This document shows positions 54,325-63,059 of a stretch of 64,000 nucleotides of DNA, in pieces (the first letter of the stretch is position 1; every line of letters starts with the position of its first letter). The position numbers were made by a program, and so were the translations under genes. The notes beneath the pieces were generated by a model. That model was not told the DNA's origin and did not search any database. It worked only from the letters and a program-made list of their open reading frames with translations. Source of the stretch: an uncultured Lachnospiraceae bacterium (lineage in GTDB: Bacteria; Bacillota; Clostridia; Lachnospirales; Lachnospiraceae); contig CAKRYR010000007.1 of the NCBI GenBank assembly GCA_934432595.1, positions 1 to 64,000 on the forward strand. The letters run 5' to 3'.

Positions 54325-55326
54325 CTACCTAACAGTAGCTTGTGCTTGAACAGCAGTTATTGCTATAACACCTACAATGTCATCAGCGATACACCCTCTT
54401 GATAAGTCATTAACAGGAGCAGCGATACCTTGTGTAACTGGTCCATATGCTTCTGCCTTAGCTAGTCTTTGAACAAGTTTGTATCCTATATTTCCGGCGT
54501 CTAAGTCTGGGAATACTAATACGTTAGCATGTCCTGCTACTTCACTACCTGGAGCTTTAGAAGCTGCAACTTCTGGTACAATTGCTGCATCTAATTGTAA
54601 TTCTCCATCTAATTTTAATTCTGGATATTCTTCTTTTGCAATACGAGTAGCTTCTACAACCTTAGTTACATCGTCATGCTTAGCACTTCCCTTTGTTGAA
54701 TGTGAAAGCATTGCTATTCTTGCTTCTTCTCCTACTAATAGTTCAAATGTCTTTGCTGAAGACTCAGCTATTGCTGCAAGCTCTTCTGAATTTGGATTTT
54801 GACATAATCCTGAATCTGCGAATACAAATGTTCCATTTGCACCATATTCACAATTAGGAACAACCATAACAAAGAATGCTGATACAAGCTTAGTTCCTGG
54901 TGCAGTCTTTAATATTTGTAGTGATGGTCTAAGTACATCAGCTGTTGCATGACATGCACCTGCAACCATACCATCCGCATCTTGCATTTTAACCATCATT
55001 ACACCAAAGTATAATGGATCTTTTGTTAATAATTCTCTAGCTTGTTCACTAGTCATTCCTTTTTTCTTACGTAACTCAACTAATGTATCAACATAGTTGT
55101 CCATCTTATCAAATGTAGCTGGGTCAACTATTGTTGCTTTAGATATATCTAATTGTCCAGCTTTTTCCTTAACTTCTGCTGGATTACCAACTAAAATCAA
55201 ATTAGCAATATTATCTTTCAATATTTTAGATGCTGCCTCTAAAGTTCTTATATCATTTGTCTCTGGCAAAACTATTGTCTTCTTATCTTGTTTTGCACGT
55301 TCCATTATAGTATCTATAAATCCCAT
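54325..55326 (-). CDS. pta: Phosphate acetyltransferase
   Basis: Converts acetyl-CoA and phosphate to acetyl phosphate and CoA. The 333-residue short form starts MGFIDTIMERAKQD; motifs include LVGNPAEVKEKA, MVAGACHATADVLRPSLQI, and DGELQLDAAIVPEVAASKAPGSEVAG near the C-terminus. No N-terminal P-loop domain of the long enteric type is present. AGGAG spacing favours ATG 55326 over 55344. The promoter is at 55443-55471 with a leader of about 110 nt. Confidence 0.97.
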   Translation of the reverse strand: MGFIDTIMERAKQDKKTIVLPETNDIRTLEAASKILKDNIANLILVGNPAEVKEKAGQLDISKATIVDPATFDKMDNYVDTLVELRKKKGMTSEQARELLTKDPLYFGVMMVKMQDADGMVAGACHATADVLRPSLQILKTAPGTKLVSAFFVMVVPNCEYGANGTFVFADSGLCQNPNSEELAAIAESSAKTFELLVGEEARIAMLSHSTKGSAKHDDVTKVVEATRIAKEEYPELKLDGELQLDAAIVPEVAASKAPGSEVAGHANVLVFPDLDAGNIGYKLVQRLAKAEAYGPVTQGIAAPVNDLSRGCIADDIVGVIAITAVQAQATVR

Positions 55327-55442
55327 AATAGATTCTCCTTTCACCTCTTATGTAATCATTATGTGTAAATGAACTATATATTGAATATTTATCCAAAAGA
55401 AAACTAACATCAATATACACTTGACCTGCACACAACATTTAT

Positions 55443-55471
55443 ATTATAAAACTTTTTTACCAAAGATACAA
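55443..55471 (-). promoter_or_regulatory. Promoter of pta-ackA
   Basis: The minus strand has TTGTAT, 17 bases, TATAAT. It is about 50 bp from the divergent tmcAL promoter. Confidence 0.7.
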
Positions 55472-55523
55472 GTAAATCCTTGTAAAAAATACGTCACTAG
55501 CATATTAATCCCCTAAATTTAAT

Positions 55524-55552
55524 TTGATACAATCTTTTAATTTTGATATACT
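55524..55552 (+). promoter_or_regulatory. Promoter of tmcAL
   Basis: TTGATA, 17 bases, TATACT, about 40 bp before the start codon. Confidence 0.75.
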
Positions 55553-55593
55553 AATATATAGAAGTATAAAATTAGAAGAAATGGGGACAATTT

Positions 55594-56853
55594 ATGAAAG
55601 TTGCTGCAGTTATTGCTGAATATAATCCATTTCATAATGGACATAAATATCATATAGAAAAAACTAAAGAATTAACTGGCGCAGACTATATAATTGCCAT
55701 AATTAGCGGTAATTATGTCCAAAGAGGTACTCCTGCTATTATAGATAAATATAGCCGTACAACGATGGCTCTTTCAAATGGAGTTGACTTAGTCATAGAA
55801 CTCCCTACTTGTTATGCAACAGCTAGTGCAGAATATTTTGCCTATGGCGCAGTATCCATATTAAATCAACTTGGAGTCGTTGATTATTTATGCTTTGGCA
55901 GTGAATGTGCAGATATTGATACCTTACATTATATTGCTAATATTTTAGTTAAGGATCCACCTGAATTTTCAAGAATATTAAATTCTTATCTTAAAGAAGG
56001 TAAATCATTTCCTAAAGCACGCCATCTAGCATTAATTGAATATTTATCAAATAAAACAAAGTTAATAGATATAGATAAACTAAATGCTGTTCTTGATACT
56101 CCTAATAATATATTGGGTATAGAATACATTAAAGCATTAATTAAACTGGATAGTTCTATAGAGCCAATAACGATTCTTCGTCAAGGAGAAGGTTATAACA
56201 GCAATCTACTTCCTGAAGATAATAATCTTTCATCAGCTAGTGGAATACGTAACGAAATAATCCACAGTGGTTTAGGTATAGACAAAATTGATAAATATAT
56301 GCCATCTAACTGCTATGAGGTATTCAAAGAAAATTATCATAAAACTTTTCCAATTCATTTAGATGACTTTACACAATTAGCTTACTATGCTTTACATCAT
56401 GAAAATAAAGTTAGTTTAACTGGATACCTAGACATTGATCAAAATATTGCGAATAAAATTATAAATACACGAGACAACTTAAACGATCTAGGTTATTATC
56501 TTGGTTCTCTCAAATCCAAAGATTTAACCTACTCAAGATTATCTCGTGCTATGCTTCATATTATTCTTGGAATAAAAGATTCTAATATGAATATGTTTAT
56601 GACAAATGAACCTGAATACGCTAGAATACTTGGTTTTAGGAAAAAATCATCTGAACTACTTAAAATAATTAAGAAATCAAGTAACTTAAATATTATATCT
56701 AAACTTTCATTAGGCATAAAAAAACTGTCCATTACAGGGCGTAATATGCTAGAATTAGATATCAATTCATCACACTTATACACGAAAATTGTATTTTGGA
56801 AGTATCATATTGAACTTCCTAATGAATATAAACAAGGTATAATAATACAATAG
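55594..56853 (+). CDS. tmcAL: tRNA(Met) cytidine acetate ligase TmcAL
   Basis: TmcAL (YlbM) acetylates C34 of elongator tRNA-Met using acetate and ATP through an acetyl-AMP intermediate. The N-terminal nucleotidyltransferase fold is clear: VAAVIAEYNPFHNGHKYHIEK (HxGH-type site), IAIISGNYVQRGTPAIIDK, and PNNILGIEYIKAL later. The 419-residue length is typical. It is the only plus-strand gene in the window, divergent from pta-ackA with 250 bp between. That geometry places an acetate-using enzyme beside the acetate producers; co-regulation is inference. An AAATGGGG ribosome binding site precedes the ATG. Confidence 0.95.
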   Translation: MKVAAVIAEYNPFHNGHKYHIEKTKELTGADYIIAIISGNYVQRGTPAIIDKYSRTTMALSNGVDLVIELPTCYATASAEYFAYGAVSILNQLGVVDYLCFGSECADIDTLHYIANILVKDPPEFSRILNSYLKEGKSFPKARHLALIEYLSNKTKLIDIDKLNAVLDTPNNILGIEYIKALIKLDSSIEPITILRQGEGYNSNLLPEDNNLSSASGIRNEIIHSGLGIDKIDKYMPSNCYEVFKENYHKTFPIHLDDFTQLAYYALHHENKVSLTGYLDIDQNIANKIINTRDNLNDLGYYLGSLKSKDLTYSRLSRAMLHIILGIKDSNMNMFMTNEPEYARILGFRKKSSELLKIIKKSSNLNIISKLSLGIKKLSITGRNMLELDINSSHLYTKIVFWKYHIELPNEYKQGIIIQ

Positions 56854-56877
56854 TTGCGTTATAATCAGCGCAACTAT
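56850..56877. terminator. Convergent terminator of tmcAL and the coiled-coil gene
   Basis: ATAGTTGCG pairs with CGCAACTAT across a ten-base loop and overlaps the tmcAL stop. T-rich stretches follow on both strands. Confidence 0.6.
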
Positions 56878-56952
56878 TATATTATTATATTGTTTAAATT
56901 ATTTATTCTCTATTAAACATTCATATCATTATTAAATCAAGCCTTATTATAT

Positions 56953-57573
56953 CTATTGACCATTCTTATCATTGTTCAACTGAGCCTTATTCTCTCTAAC
57001 AATTTTTAAACTACTATCTAAAGCTTTATGCATAGCATCATAATTGTTCTTTGAAACATTCAAAGTATCACTTACAATCTTGTCAATCATACCTAATAAT
57101 TCATTAGCATATTTAAATGATTCATCTACCATTTGTTGACTATCAGCTTTAGCCTTATCTGTCATCTTTGATGCACTCTCTCTAGATTGTTTTAATAATT
57201 CATCAGACTCTTCTTTTGCCTTGTCTCTTGTTTGAATAGCTTCATCATTAGCTGCAGATACAAGTTCATTAGCTTGAAGATATGCCTGCTGCATTATCTC
57301 ATGATCACTTATCATATTCTTAGCCTTTTCCTCTGCTTCTGCAAGCATAGTTTGGGCTTTAGTCTCAGCATCATTAATAATTGCATCTCTATTCGCTATT
57401 ATTTTCTGATATCTTTTTATCTCATCTGGTGTTCTAAGTCTAAGTTCATCAAGTAAATTGTACAATGTTTCCTTAGGAACTATAACCTTATCTGGTGATA
57501 AAGCTTTGGTTCTACAATTATCTACAAAATCATAAATATCATCAATAATTTGTTCAATCCTACTTGTTGCCAT
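56953..57573 (-). CDS. Coiled-coil protein, DivIVA/ATP-synthase-b-like, function unknown
   Basis: The 206-residue sequence starts MATSRIEQIIDDIYDFVDN and then forms an almost unbroken amphipathic helix (about 60-195) rich in Ala, Glu, Lys and Asp, with repeated AETKAQTMLAEAEEKAK-like heptads. There is no signal peptide or membrane segment, so it is a cytosolic rod. A short conserved piece (SPDKVIVPKETLYNLLDELR) precedes the coil. Such genes next to coaD and tmcAL are typical in Lachnospiraceae-like genomes, where the product is often called DivIVA-like or vacuolar-type subunit H; neither is proven. Start ATG 57573 by GGAG spacing; the frame can extend to 57591, where it would overlap coaD by four bases. 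Confidence 0.75.
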   Translation of the reverse strand: MATSRIEQIIDDIYDFVDNCRTKALSPDKVIVPKETLYNLLDELRLRTPDEIKRYQKIIANRDAIINDAETKAQTMLAEAEEKAKNMISDHEIMQQAYLQANELVSAANDEAIQTRDKAKEESDELLKQSRESASKMTDKAKADSQQMVDESFKYANELLGMIDKIVSDTLNVSKNNYDAMHKALDSSLKIVRENKAQLNNDKNGQ

Positions 57574-57587
57574 ATTATAATCTCCAA

Positions 57588-58082
57588 TCATTTTATATGT
57601 TCTAAATATTCAATAACACATTTTGGTGCAAATTCTGATACATCTCCACCAAAGCTAACTATTTCTCGTACAGTACTTGAACTTACGTCCATATACTTCT
57701 TATCTGTAATCAAACATACAGTTTCCAAATTATCATTTAACTGTTTATTAACTCTAGCCATATTAGCTTCATATTCATAATCTATTGTATTACGAACACC
57801 TCTAATAATTATGTTAGCTCTCTTCTTCTTAGCAAAATCCGCCAATAGTCCTTCTGACGTTTCTACTAATATTCGTTCCCTCACTCCTGAATCTTCTATC
57901 TCATCTACTATAGTCTGTTTTATTAATTCTACTCTTTCATCAACACTAAACATTTTATTTTTATTTTTATTATATAGTACACCGACTATAAGTACATCAA
58001 CTATATTTATTGCCCTTTTTATTATATCCAAATGACCTAATGTTATTGGATCAAAACTCCCAGGGTAAATTCCTATTTTCAT
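57588..58082 (-). CDS. coaD: Phosphopantetheine adenylyltransferase
   Basis: Transfers AMP from ATP to 4'-phosphopantetheine, the penultimate step of CoA synthesis. The 164-residue enzyme has KIGIYPGSFDPITLGHLDII with the T/HxGH site and SSSTVREIV near the end, both diagnostic. It abuts rsmD (one base between), the classic rsmD-coaD pair of Firmicutes. Confidence 0.98.
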   Translation of the reverse strand: MKIGIYPGSFDPITLGHLDIIKRAINIVDVLIVGVLYNKNKNKMFSVDERVELIKQTIVDEIEDSGVRERILVETSEGLLADFAKKKRANIIIRGVRNTIDYEYEANMARVNKQLNDNLETVCLITDKKYMDVSSSTVREIVSFGGDVSEFAPKCVIEYLEHIK

Positions 58083-58083
58083 T

Positions 58084-58635
58084 TTATCTCATCCTTATAA
58101 ATACATGTTTATTAGTTTTATAAACCTTATTTTTAAATACCTCATAATCTATATCGTCAATATATCCAAAATCTGTATCTAAAGATGCTTCAACAATTAT
58201 AATTGTATCTTCATTTACCATTCCATAATCATGTAATCTATACAAAATATCCCTCTCATATAAATTATCATAAGGTGGATCCATAAAAATAATATCAAAT
58301 GGTTCTTTATTCCTTAATTCCTCTAAAGCCATCTGGGCAGTCTTATTCAAAATAACTGCATCATCTATTAGCTTTGTATGTTTTAAATTATCCTTAATAC
58401 AATCTACACATTTTCTATTATTCTCCACAAAGGTAGCACTCTTAGCCCCTCTGCTTAATGCCTCAATTCCAATTGCACCGCTTCCTGCAAATAAATCAAG
58501 GAACCTTGCTCCTGGAATATATGGATTTAATATATTAAATAATGTTTCTTTTATTCTATCTGTAGTAGGTCTAGTACTCATATCCTCTATAGTTTTCAAC
58601 TTTAAACTTCTTGCTTTACCTGCTATTACTCTCAT
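58084..58635 (-). CDS. rsmD: 16S rRNA (guanine-966-N2)-methyltransferase
   Basis: SAM-dependent methylation of G966 in 16S rRNA. The sequence has MRVIAGKARSLKLKTI, TRPTTDRIKETLFNIL, the SAM loop FLDLFAGSGAIGIEALSRGA, and catalytic IIFMDPPYDN. The frame extends to 58683, but ATG 58635 with AGAGG is right (183 aa). Its leader holds CTCAGAAAAGAGG, a member of the ribosome-site hairpin motif. Confidence 0.96.
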   Translation of the reverse strand: MRVIAGKARSLKLKTIEDMSTRPTTDRIKETLFNILNPYIPGARFLDLFAGSGAIGIEALSRGAKSATFVENNRKCVDCIKDNLKHTKLIDDAVILNKTAQMALEELRNKEPFDIIFMDPPYDNLYERDILYRLHDYGMVNEDTIIIVEASLDTDFGYIDDIDYEVFKNKVYKTNKHVFIRMR

Positions 58636-58716
58636 ACTAATCCTCTTTTCTGAGTAATTTATTACACCTTCCCCATTTCCCAATCTATTACAATCTTATT
58701 TTATAAACATAAAATT

Positions 58717-58779
58717 AAAATGTCAACAATATTTTGTAAAAATTTACCAAAATTTCTTACTAAATATTGTTGACATTTT
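58717..58779. terminator. 18-bp perfect hairpin between rsmD and the lipoprotein gene
   Basis: AAAATGTCAACAATATTT at 58717-58734 is complementary to 58762-58779, with a 27-base loop. T-rich on both sides, so it may end minus-strand transcripts from the lipoprotein gene; the long perfect stem would also suit a dimeric repressor. Confidence 0.55.
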
Positions 58780-58936
58780 ATGATTTTTTCTTAAAACCAA
58801 TGCTATTCTGAATTTAATTCATACCACAATATATATCAAAATATATGAGCTGTGAAAAATAAATACTAATCATCTGAATTACATGCATTAGAATTGCTTT
58901 CATCAGAATTGCATTCTTCACAACCCATTAACTTTA

Positions 58937-59353
58937 CTATGGATTCATTGTTGAATTATCTGTTGTTACTCCATTATTTGTAGTATTACCACCTGTTGTT
59001 CCATTTTCATTGGTGGTATCATTATCATCAGATGTTTCATTACCTGTTACATCATTTACTAAATCATCTGCTGCATTGGTTACATCATCAGCAGCATCAC
59101 CTATTACACCACCATTACGTGAATCATTACCTGTTGTATTATCGTTTGTTCCATCTGTAGTTGTATTATCATTGTCTGTACCATCATTATTTATATCATT
59201 ATTATCATTTGTAGTATTATTATTTCCTGCGTCATCTGTTGTTGCTGCATTATCATTCCTAGCCGTATCATTAGAGTCGTTGTTATTGCCACATGCAGTT
59301 AATAGAATTGCTACACATACAACAGCAACAAAAATTAACATTCTGTTTTTCAT
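58937..59353 (-). CDS. Small Asn/Asp/Thr-rich lipoprotein
   Basis: Lipoprotein signal with lipobox ILLTAC at about 16-21, then 115 residues made nearly entirely of Asn, Asp, Thr and Gly (TTNDNNDINNDGTDNDNTT). A slightly more ordered core, GVIGDAADDVTNAADDLVNDVTG, may form an amphipathic helix, as in YhcN-type spore lipoproteins. The family is not certain. It has its own spacing from both neighbours and is like the lipoprotein at 12735 in composition but not in sequence. Confidence 0.72.
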   Translation of the reverse strand: MKNRMLIFVAVVCVAILLTACGNNNDSNDTARNDNAATTDDAGNNNTTNDNNDINNDGTDNDNTTTDGTNDNTTGNDSRNGGVIGDAADDVTNAADDLVNDVTGNETSDDNDTTNENGTTGGNTTNNGVTTDNSTMNP

Positions 59354-59460
59354 TTATCTATTCCTCCAAATAATTAATTTCATAATTATTATTACCTTTA
59401 ATTTTTAATTTATTCATTTTATTGTTTTTCTAAGGATGATTTTTTGTTTTTCTAAAATAA

Positions 59461-59487
59461 ATGGAGGGCAATAAAATTGTCCTCCAT
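59461..59487 (-). terminator. Terminator after the fourth signal peptidase gene
   Basis: ATGGAGG pairs with CCTCCAT and CAAT with ATTG around an AAA loop, followed by T-rich sequence on the minus strand. Confidence 0.82.
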
Positions 59488-59499
59488 ATTTTTAATAAA

Positions 59500-60120
59500 T
59501 TAATGTTTAATTAATCCTAAACTATCTGTTGGATATATACTTACCCATACTCTACCAATGATAGATTTACTATTAAGTAAACCAACATCCTCTTCACGGC
59601 TGTCTTTACTTACATCTCTATTGTCACCTAATACAAAATAATCATCATCACCTAATTGAATCTTATTCTCGGCCATCTTACCCTCAGTATAAGTATTAGC
59701 ACCATAATTTTCTTCTAACGGTATGTCATTAATATAAATGATATTATCCTTAATCTGAACTGTTTCTCCTGGTAATCCAATAATTCTCTTTACATAAAAA
59801 GTATCCTTATCTTCATAAAAAGGTTGGAACACCACAATGTCAAATCGCTCAACATCCTTGAACTTATAGGATAATTTTTCAATCAATAAATGCTGACCAT
59901 TGTGTAAGGTTGGCTCCATTGAAGTCCCCTCAACACGTACATGTTGTATTACAAACAACCTAATAGCGAAGATAATTACAAATGATATACATAAATATAT
60001 AATAATATCTCTTAAATTAGCAAAAAAACTAGGTAATTTTGATATTTTAACATCATTAATATCTACTTCATTGATTTGTTCTTCATTAGTATCTGGTTTA
60101 TTTAACGTACTATCTAACAA
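59500..60120 (-). CDS. lepB: Type I signal peptidase (fourth copy)
   Basis: Membrane helix at about 37-57, Ser67 in VEGTSMEPTL, Lys111 in TFYVKRIIGLPGE, and VLGDNRDVSKDSR. Standard enzyme with about 30 extra N-terminal residues. Initiation is at TTG (60118-60120), eight bases after AAGG; no better start exists before the helix. It is 23 bp after rpoZ and closes the yicC-gmk-rpoZ run, where most Firmicutes have coaBC and priA. Confidence 0.92.
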   Translation of the reverse strand: MLDSTLNKPDTNEEQINEVDINDVKISKLPSFFANLRDIIIYLCISFVIIFAIRLFVIQHVRVEGTSMEPTLHNGQHLLIEKLSYKFKDVERFDIVVFQPFYEDKDTFYVKRIIGLPGETVQIKDNIIYINDIPLEENYGANTYTEGKMAENKIQLGDDDYFVLGDNRDVSKDSREEDVGLLNSKSIIGRVWVSIYPTDSLGLIKH

Positions 60121-60143
60121 TAAATCACCTTCAAAAAATTATA

Positions 60144-60377
60144 CTAATCCTCTTCATTAATTATTTTAACTTTACCTTTATATAATTCTTCTACAGCTAT
60201 TGATAATGGTTTATTACATTTTACATCAACAAGTGGTTCACTCCCTGATATAATTTGTCTTGCACGTTTTGCTGTAGCTAATACTATAGAATATCTACTA
60301 TTAACAACTGGTGCCTCACCTGGCTCTACCTCACTATTTACTACTGACATTAAATCTGTATAAGATGGATGTAACAT
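60144..60377 (-). CDS. rpoZ: RNA polymerase omega subunit
   Basis: The 77-residue protein starts MLHPSYTDLM and has SRYSIVLATAKRARQIISG followed by NKPLSIAVEELYKGKV, the omega fold that helps assemble beta-prime. ATG 60377 after AGGAG is chosen over 60395. Position after gmk is the conserved arrangement. Confidence 0.96.
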   Translation of the reverse strand: MLHPSYTDLMSVVNSEVEPGEAPVVNSRYSIVLATAKRARQIISGSEPLVDVKCNKPLSIAVEELYKGKVKIINEED

Positions 60378-60404
60378 AATACTATCTCCTTTCAACTATA
60401 ATAA

Positions 60405-61031
60405 TTATTTATATGTATTATATTGATTAATAAAATTCTCAATAAATTCTTCATGCATGTGACGCTTTTCAACTTCTCTGCATACCAATTCATTAATTTC
60501 CTCAGCTGCCTCTTCAACTGAATTATTAACAATAACATGATTATACTGTTCTATATACTCAGTCTCCTTAACTGCCCTCTTTAATCTATTATTTACAGTC
60601 TCCATATCCTCAGTTCCTCGATTAATTAATCTTTCTTTCAAAGTAAGATAATCTGGAGGAGTAATAAATAATAATAATGCATCTTTAAACTTCTGTCTAA
60701 CCTTTAATGCTCCTTGCATCTCTATTTCTAAAATAATTTTTTTACCTTTATTAAGTTGATCCTCAACCCATTCCTTAGGTGTTCCATAGTAATTGCCTAC
60801 ATATTCAGCCCATTCTACAAAACCATCTTGTTCTATCATACTCTCAAATTTATCTTTTGTCAAAAAGAAATAATCTTTTCCGTCAACTTCTCCCTTTCGC
60901 GGTTGTCTAGTGGTTGCTGATATCGATAATTTATAATCATCACCATATTTTTTTAAAATTTCTTTTACTATAGTTCCCTTACCTGCCCCTGAAAAACCTG
61001 ACATTACAATTAAAATACCTTTATGTTCCAT
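60405..61031 (-). CDS. gmk: Guanylate kinase
   Basis: Phosphorylates GMP to GDP. P-loop MSGFSGAGKGTIVKEI (about 9-24), then ATTRQPRKGEVDGKDYFF and LEIEMQGALKVR, all classic. The 208-residue length is usual. It is 12 bp after yicC. Confidence 0.98.
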   Translation of the reverse strand: MEHKGILIVMSGFSGAGKGTIVKEILKKYGDDYKLSISATTRQPRKGEVDGKDYFFLTKDKFESMIEQDGFVEWAEYVGNYYGTPKEWVEDQLNKGKKIILEIEMQGALKVRQKFKDALLLFITPPDYLTLKERLINRGTEDMETVNNRLKRAVKETEYIEQYNHVIVNNSVEEAAEEINELVCREVEKRHMHEEFIENFINQYNTYK

Positions 61032-61043
61032 TTCAAACCGTCC

Positions 61044-61922
61044 TTACTCAATATTTTGAATTTGTTCTCTTATTTTTTCTATCTCAGTTTTCAAGTCAAT
61101 CGCTATATTAGTTATCTCCATATCATCCGCCTTTGATAAAATTGTATTAGCCTCTCTATTCATCTCTTGTGTAATAAAGTCTAACTTTCTACCAATGCTT
61201 TCATCTAAATCCAAAGTATTTCTCATAGCCTTTACATGACTCTTCAATCTAACTGTTTCTTCATCAACACATATTTTATCAGCATAGATTGTTACTTCAG
61301 TAGCAACAACAGAATCATCTATCTTTGTATCCTCAAGTATTTCTTGAACCTTTGCATACAACTTATCACGATAATTTGACACTAATAATGGTGCCTTTTC
61401 TTCTACCGCACATGTATTATCATATACAAAATCTAACTTTTCAAGAATGTTCTTTTTAAGGTTCTTACCTTCTTGTTCTCTTGTCTCTATCATTCCTAAA
61501 CAAGCTTTTTCTACAGCTTCTTTAACATGACTCCACAACTTTTCTTCATCAATAGATTGTTCTTCTAGAACAAATACTTCTGGATATCTTGATAGATTCA
61601 CATTTGTAGCATCATTAGTTATACCGAAATCTTCTGATATCTTATTAAGATATTTTAAGTATTCACTTGCCATTGATTTATTATACTTAATACATGCCTC
61701 TCCCTCTGTATAGTCCTCATATGTAATAAATACATCAACTTTGCCACGATTAATATACTGCTTTATTGTATTGCGAATAGCTGCCTCTAAGAAATTTAAC
61801 TTCTTAGGTAATCTAATAGAAATATCACAATATCTATGATTAACAGCTTTCATTTCTACAACAACTTTTCTTTCCTCTGTAACTGCTTCATATCTCCCAA
61901 AACCTGTCATGCTTTTTATCAT
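61044..61922 (-). CDS. yicC: YicC-family endoribonuclease
   Basis: YicC proteins are RNA-cutting, hexameric enzymes; the family signature KSMTGFGRYE opens the sequence and LDFITQEMNREANTILSKA closes it. Long helices lie between. The frame opens at 61955, but ATG 61922 (292 aa) fits the family and a GAGG. The leader carries the CTCAGAAnAGAGG motif and a strong promoter is at 61981-62009, so this gene heads the yicC-gmk-rpoZ-lepB run. Confidence 0.93.
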   Translation of the reverse strand: MIKSMTGFGRYEAVTEERKVVVEMKAVNHRYCDISIRLPKKLNFLEAAIRNTIKQYINRGKVDVFITYEDYTEGEACIKYNKSMASEYLKYLNKISEDFGITNDATNVNLSRYPEVFVLEEQSIDEEKLWSHVKEAVEKACLGMIETREQEGKNLKKNILEKLDFVYDNTCAVEEKAPLLVSNYRDKLYAKVQEILEDTKIDDSVVATEVTIYADKICVDEETVRLKSHVKAMRNTLDLDESIGRKLDFITQEMNREANTILSKADDMEITNIAIDLKTEIEKIREQIQNIE

Positions 61923-61980
61923 TATTAATACCTCTATTCTGAGTTTATTTTTCACTCTTTTCTAAAGACAACACTTCCCA

Positions 61981-62009
61981 AGTTTATCAAACTTTTTTAC
62001 ACACGTCAA
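61981..62009 (-). promoter_or_regulatory. Promoter of yicC-gmk-rpoZ-lepB
   Basis: The minus strand has TTGACG, 17 bases, TAAACT. Confidence 0.75.
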
Positions 62010-62065
62010 GAGATTCACTTTTCTCACTTTTCATAAATAAATTTAAAAGTAAATATTTGATTCAT

Positions 62066-63037
62066 CTAACCAATATAATCCTTTAAAAATGAAAATACAC
62101 ATTTCCAATAATAATTACCTGCCATATTAACTGATTCAGCATGTCCTGCACCATGAACAATAACTTTTTTCTTTTCACAATTTGCAGCGTCATATAACTT
62201 GTCAAGCATAGCAAATGGTACAAAAGTATCTTTATCACCATGAATAAATAACATAGGAATATTCTTATTCTTCTTCAATTGTTTTATAGATGAAGCTTCA
62301 AACCAACTATATCCTATATGTCTTTTACATATAAAGCTTCCCATTAATAACGCAGGATAATGAGCAATTCTAAATCTTACTCTGCTTTCTGACTTAAAAA
62401 TATCATATACAGATGTAAACCCACAATCCTCAACTATAGCTTTAACATTATCAGGTAATTTTTCTCCAGAAAGCATCATTACTGTTGCTGCTCCCATTGA
62501 AACACCATGTAATACTATCTCAGCTTCTCTATCAATGTTTATAATATGTTTTATCCATAATTTAATGTCATCTTTATCAAGCCATCCCATACCTATGAAT
62601 CTACCATCACTATTTCGATGACTTCTCAAATCTGGAATAATTACGTTATAACCTCTATTATAATATCTTAAGGCATATTTCTCCATAGACTCTCCACTTG
62701 CCCTATATCCATGAACTGTAATTACCCATTTATGACTATTATTTTTCTTCAATACTTTCTTTCCATAAAGTTTTAAGTTATCTTTTGAAATCAAGTATGT
62801 TTCTTCAACTCTTGCCCTTTTTAACCAATGTTTTATCTCACAATTTTCTCTTATTGAATCATAGTTATAGATTTCTTCTTTCTCAGATTCATCTTTCTTC
62901 TTAAATTTATATTTACTAAGCCATTTCTTTGAACCTATGGCATAAATTAAAAATCCCCACGATATAACATAATATAAAAATAACCCTACTGAAATAATAG
63001 CTCCAATTATCTTTTTATCTTTTAGATTTTTTTTCAC
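62066..63037 (-). CDS. Membrane-anchored alpha/beta hydrolase
   Basis: One N-terminal membrane helix (about 10-32), then an alpha/beta hydrolase of the BEM46/YqkD type: oxyanion VITVHGYRASGES, nucleophile Ser in VLHGVSMGAATVMM, Asp in FIHGDKDTFVPF, and His in HGAGHAESV. These enzymes act on small esters, lipids or peptides at the membrane; the substrate is unknown. Start is a GTG at 63037 with GGAGG nine bases upstream. It is about 20 bp after the cyclophilin gene, so they may share a transcript. Length 323 aa. Confidence 0.85.
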   Translation of the reverse strand: MKKNLKDKKIIGAIISVGLFLYYVISWGFLIYAIGSKKWLSKYKFKKKDESEKEEIYNYDSIRENCEIKHWLKRARVEETYLISKDNLKLYGKKVLKKNNSHKWVITVHGYRASGESMEKYALRYYNRGYNVIIPDLRSHRNSDGRFIGMGWLDKDDIKLWIKHIINIDREAEIVLHGVSMGAATVMMLSGEKLPDNVKAIVEDCGFTSVYDIFKSESRVRFRIAHYPALLMGSFICKRHIGYSWFEASSIKQLKKNKNIPMLFIHGDKDTFVPFAMLDKLYDAANCEKKKVIVHGAGHAESVNMAGNYYWKCVFSFLKDYIG

Positions 63038-63059
63038 TATTCTCTACCTCCAAGAATTA

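Noticed and set aside
58866..58928. 20-codon Cys-containing ORF (MGCEECNSDE...) on the minus strand
   Set aside because: No ribosome binding site, directly behind the lipoprotein stop, and too short to support.
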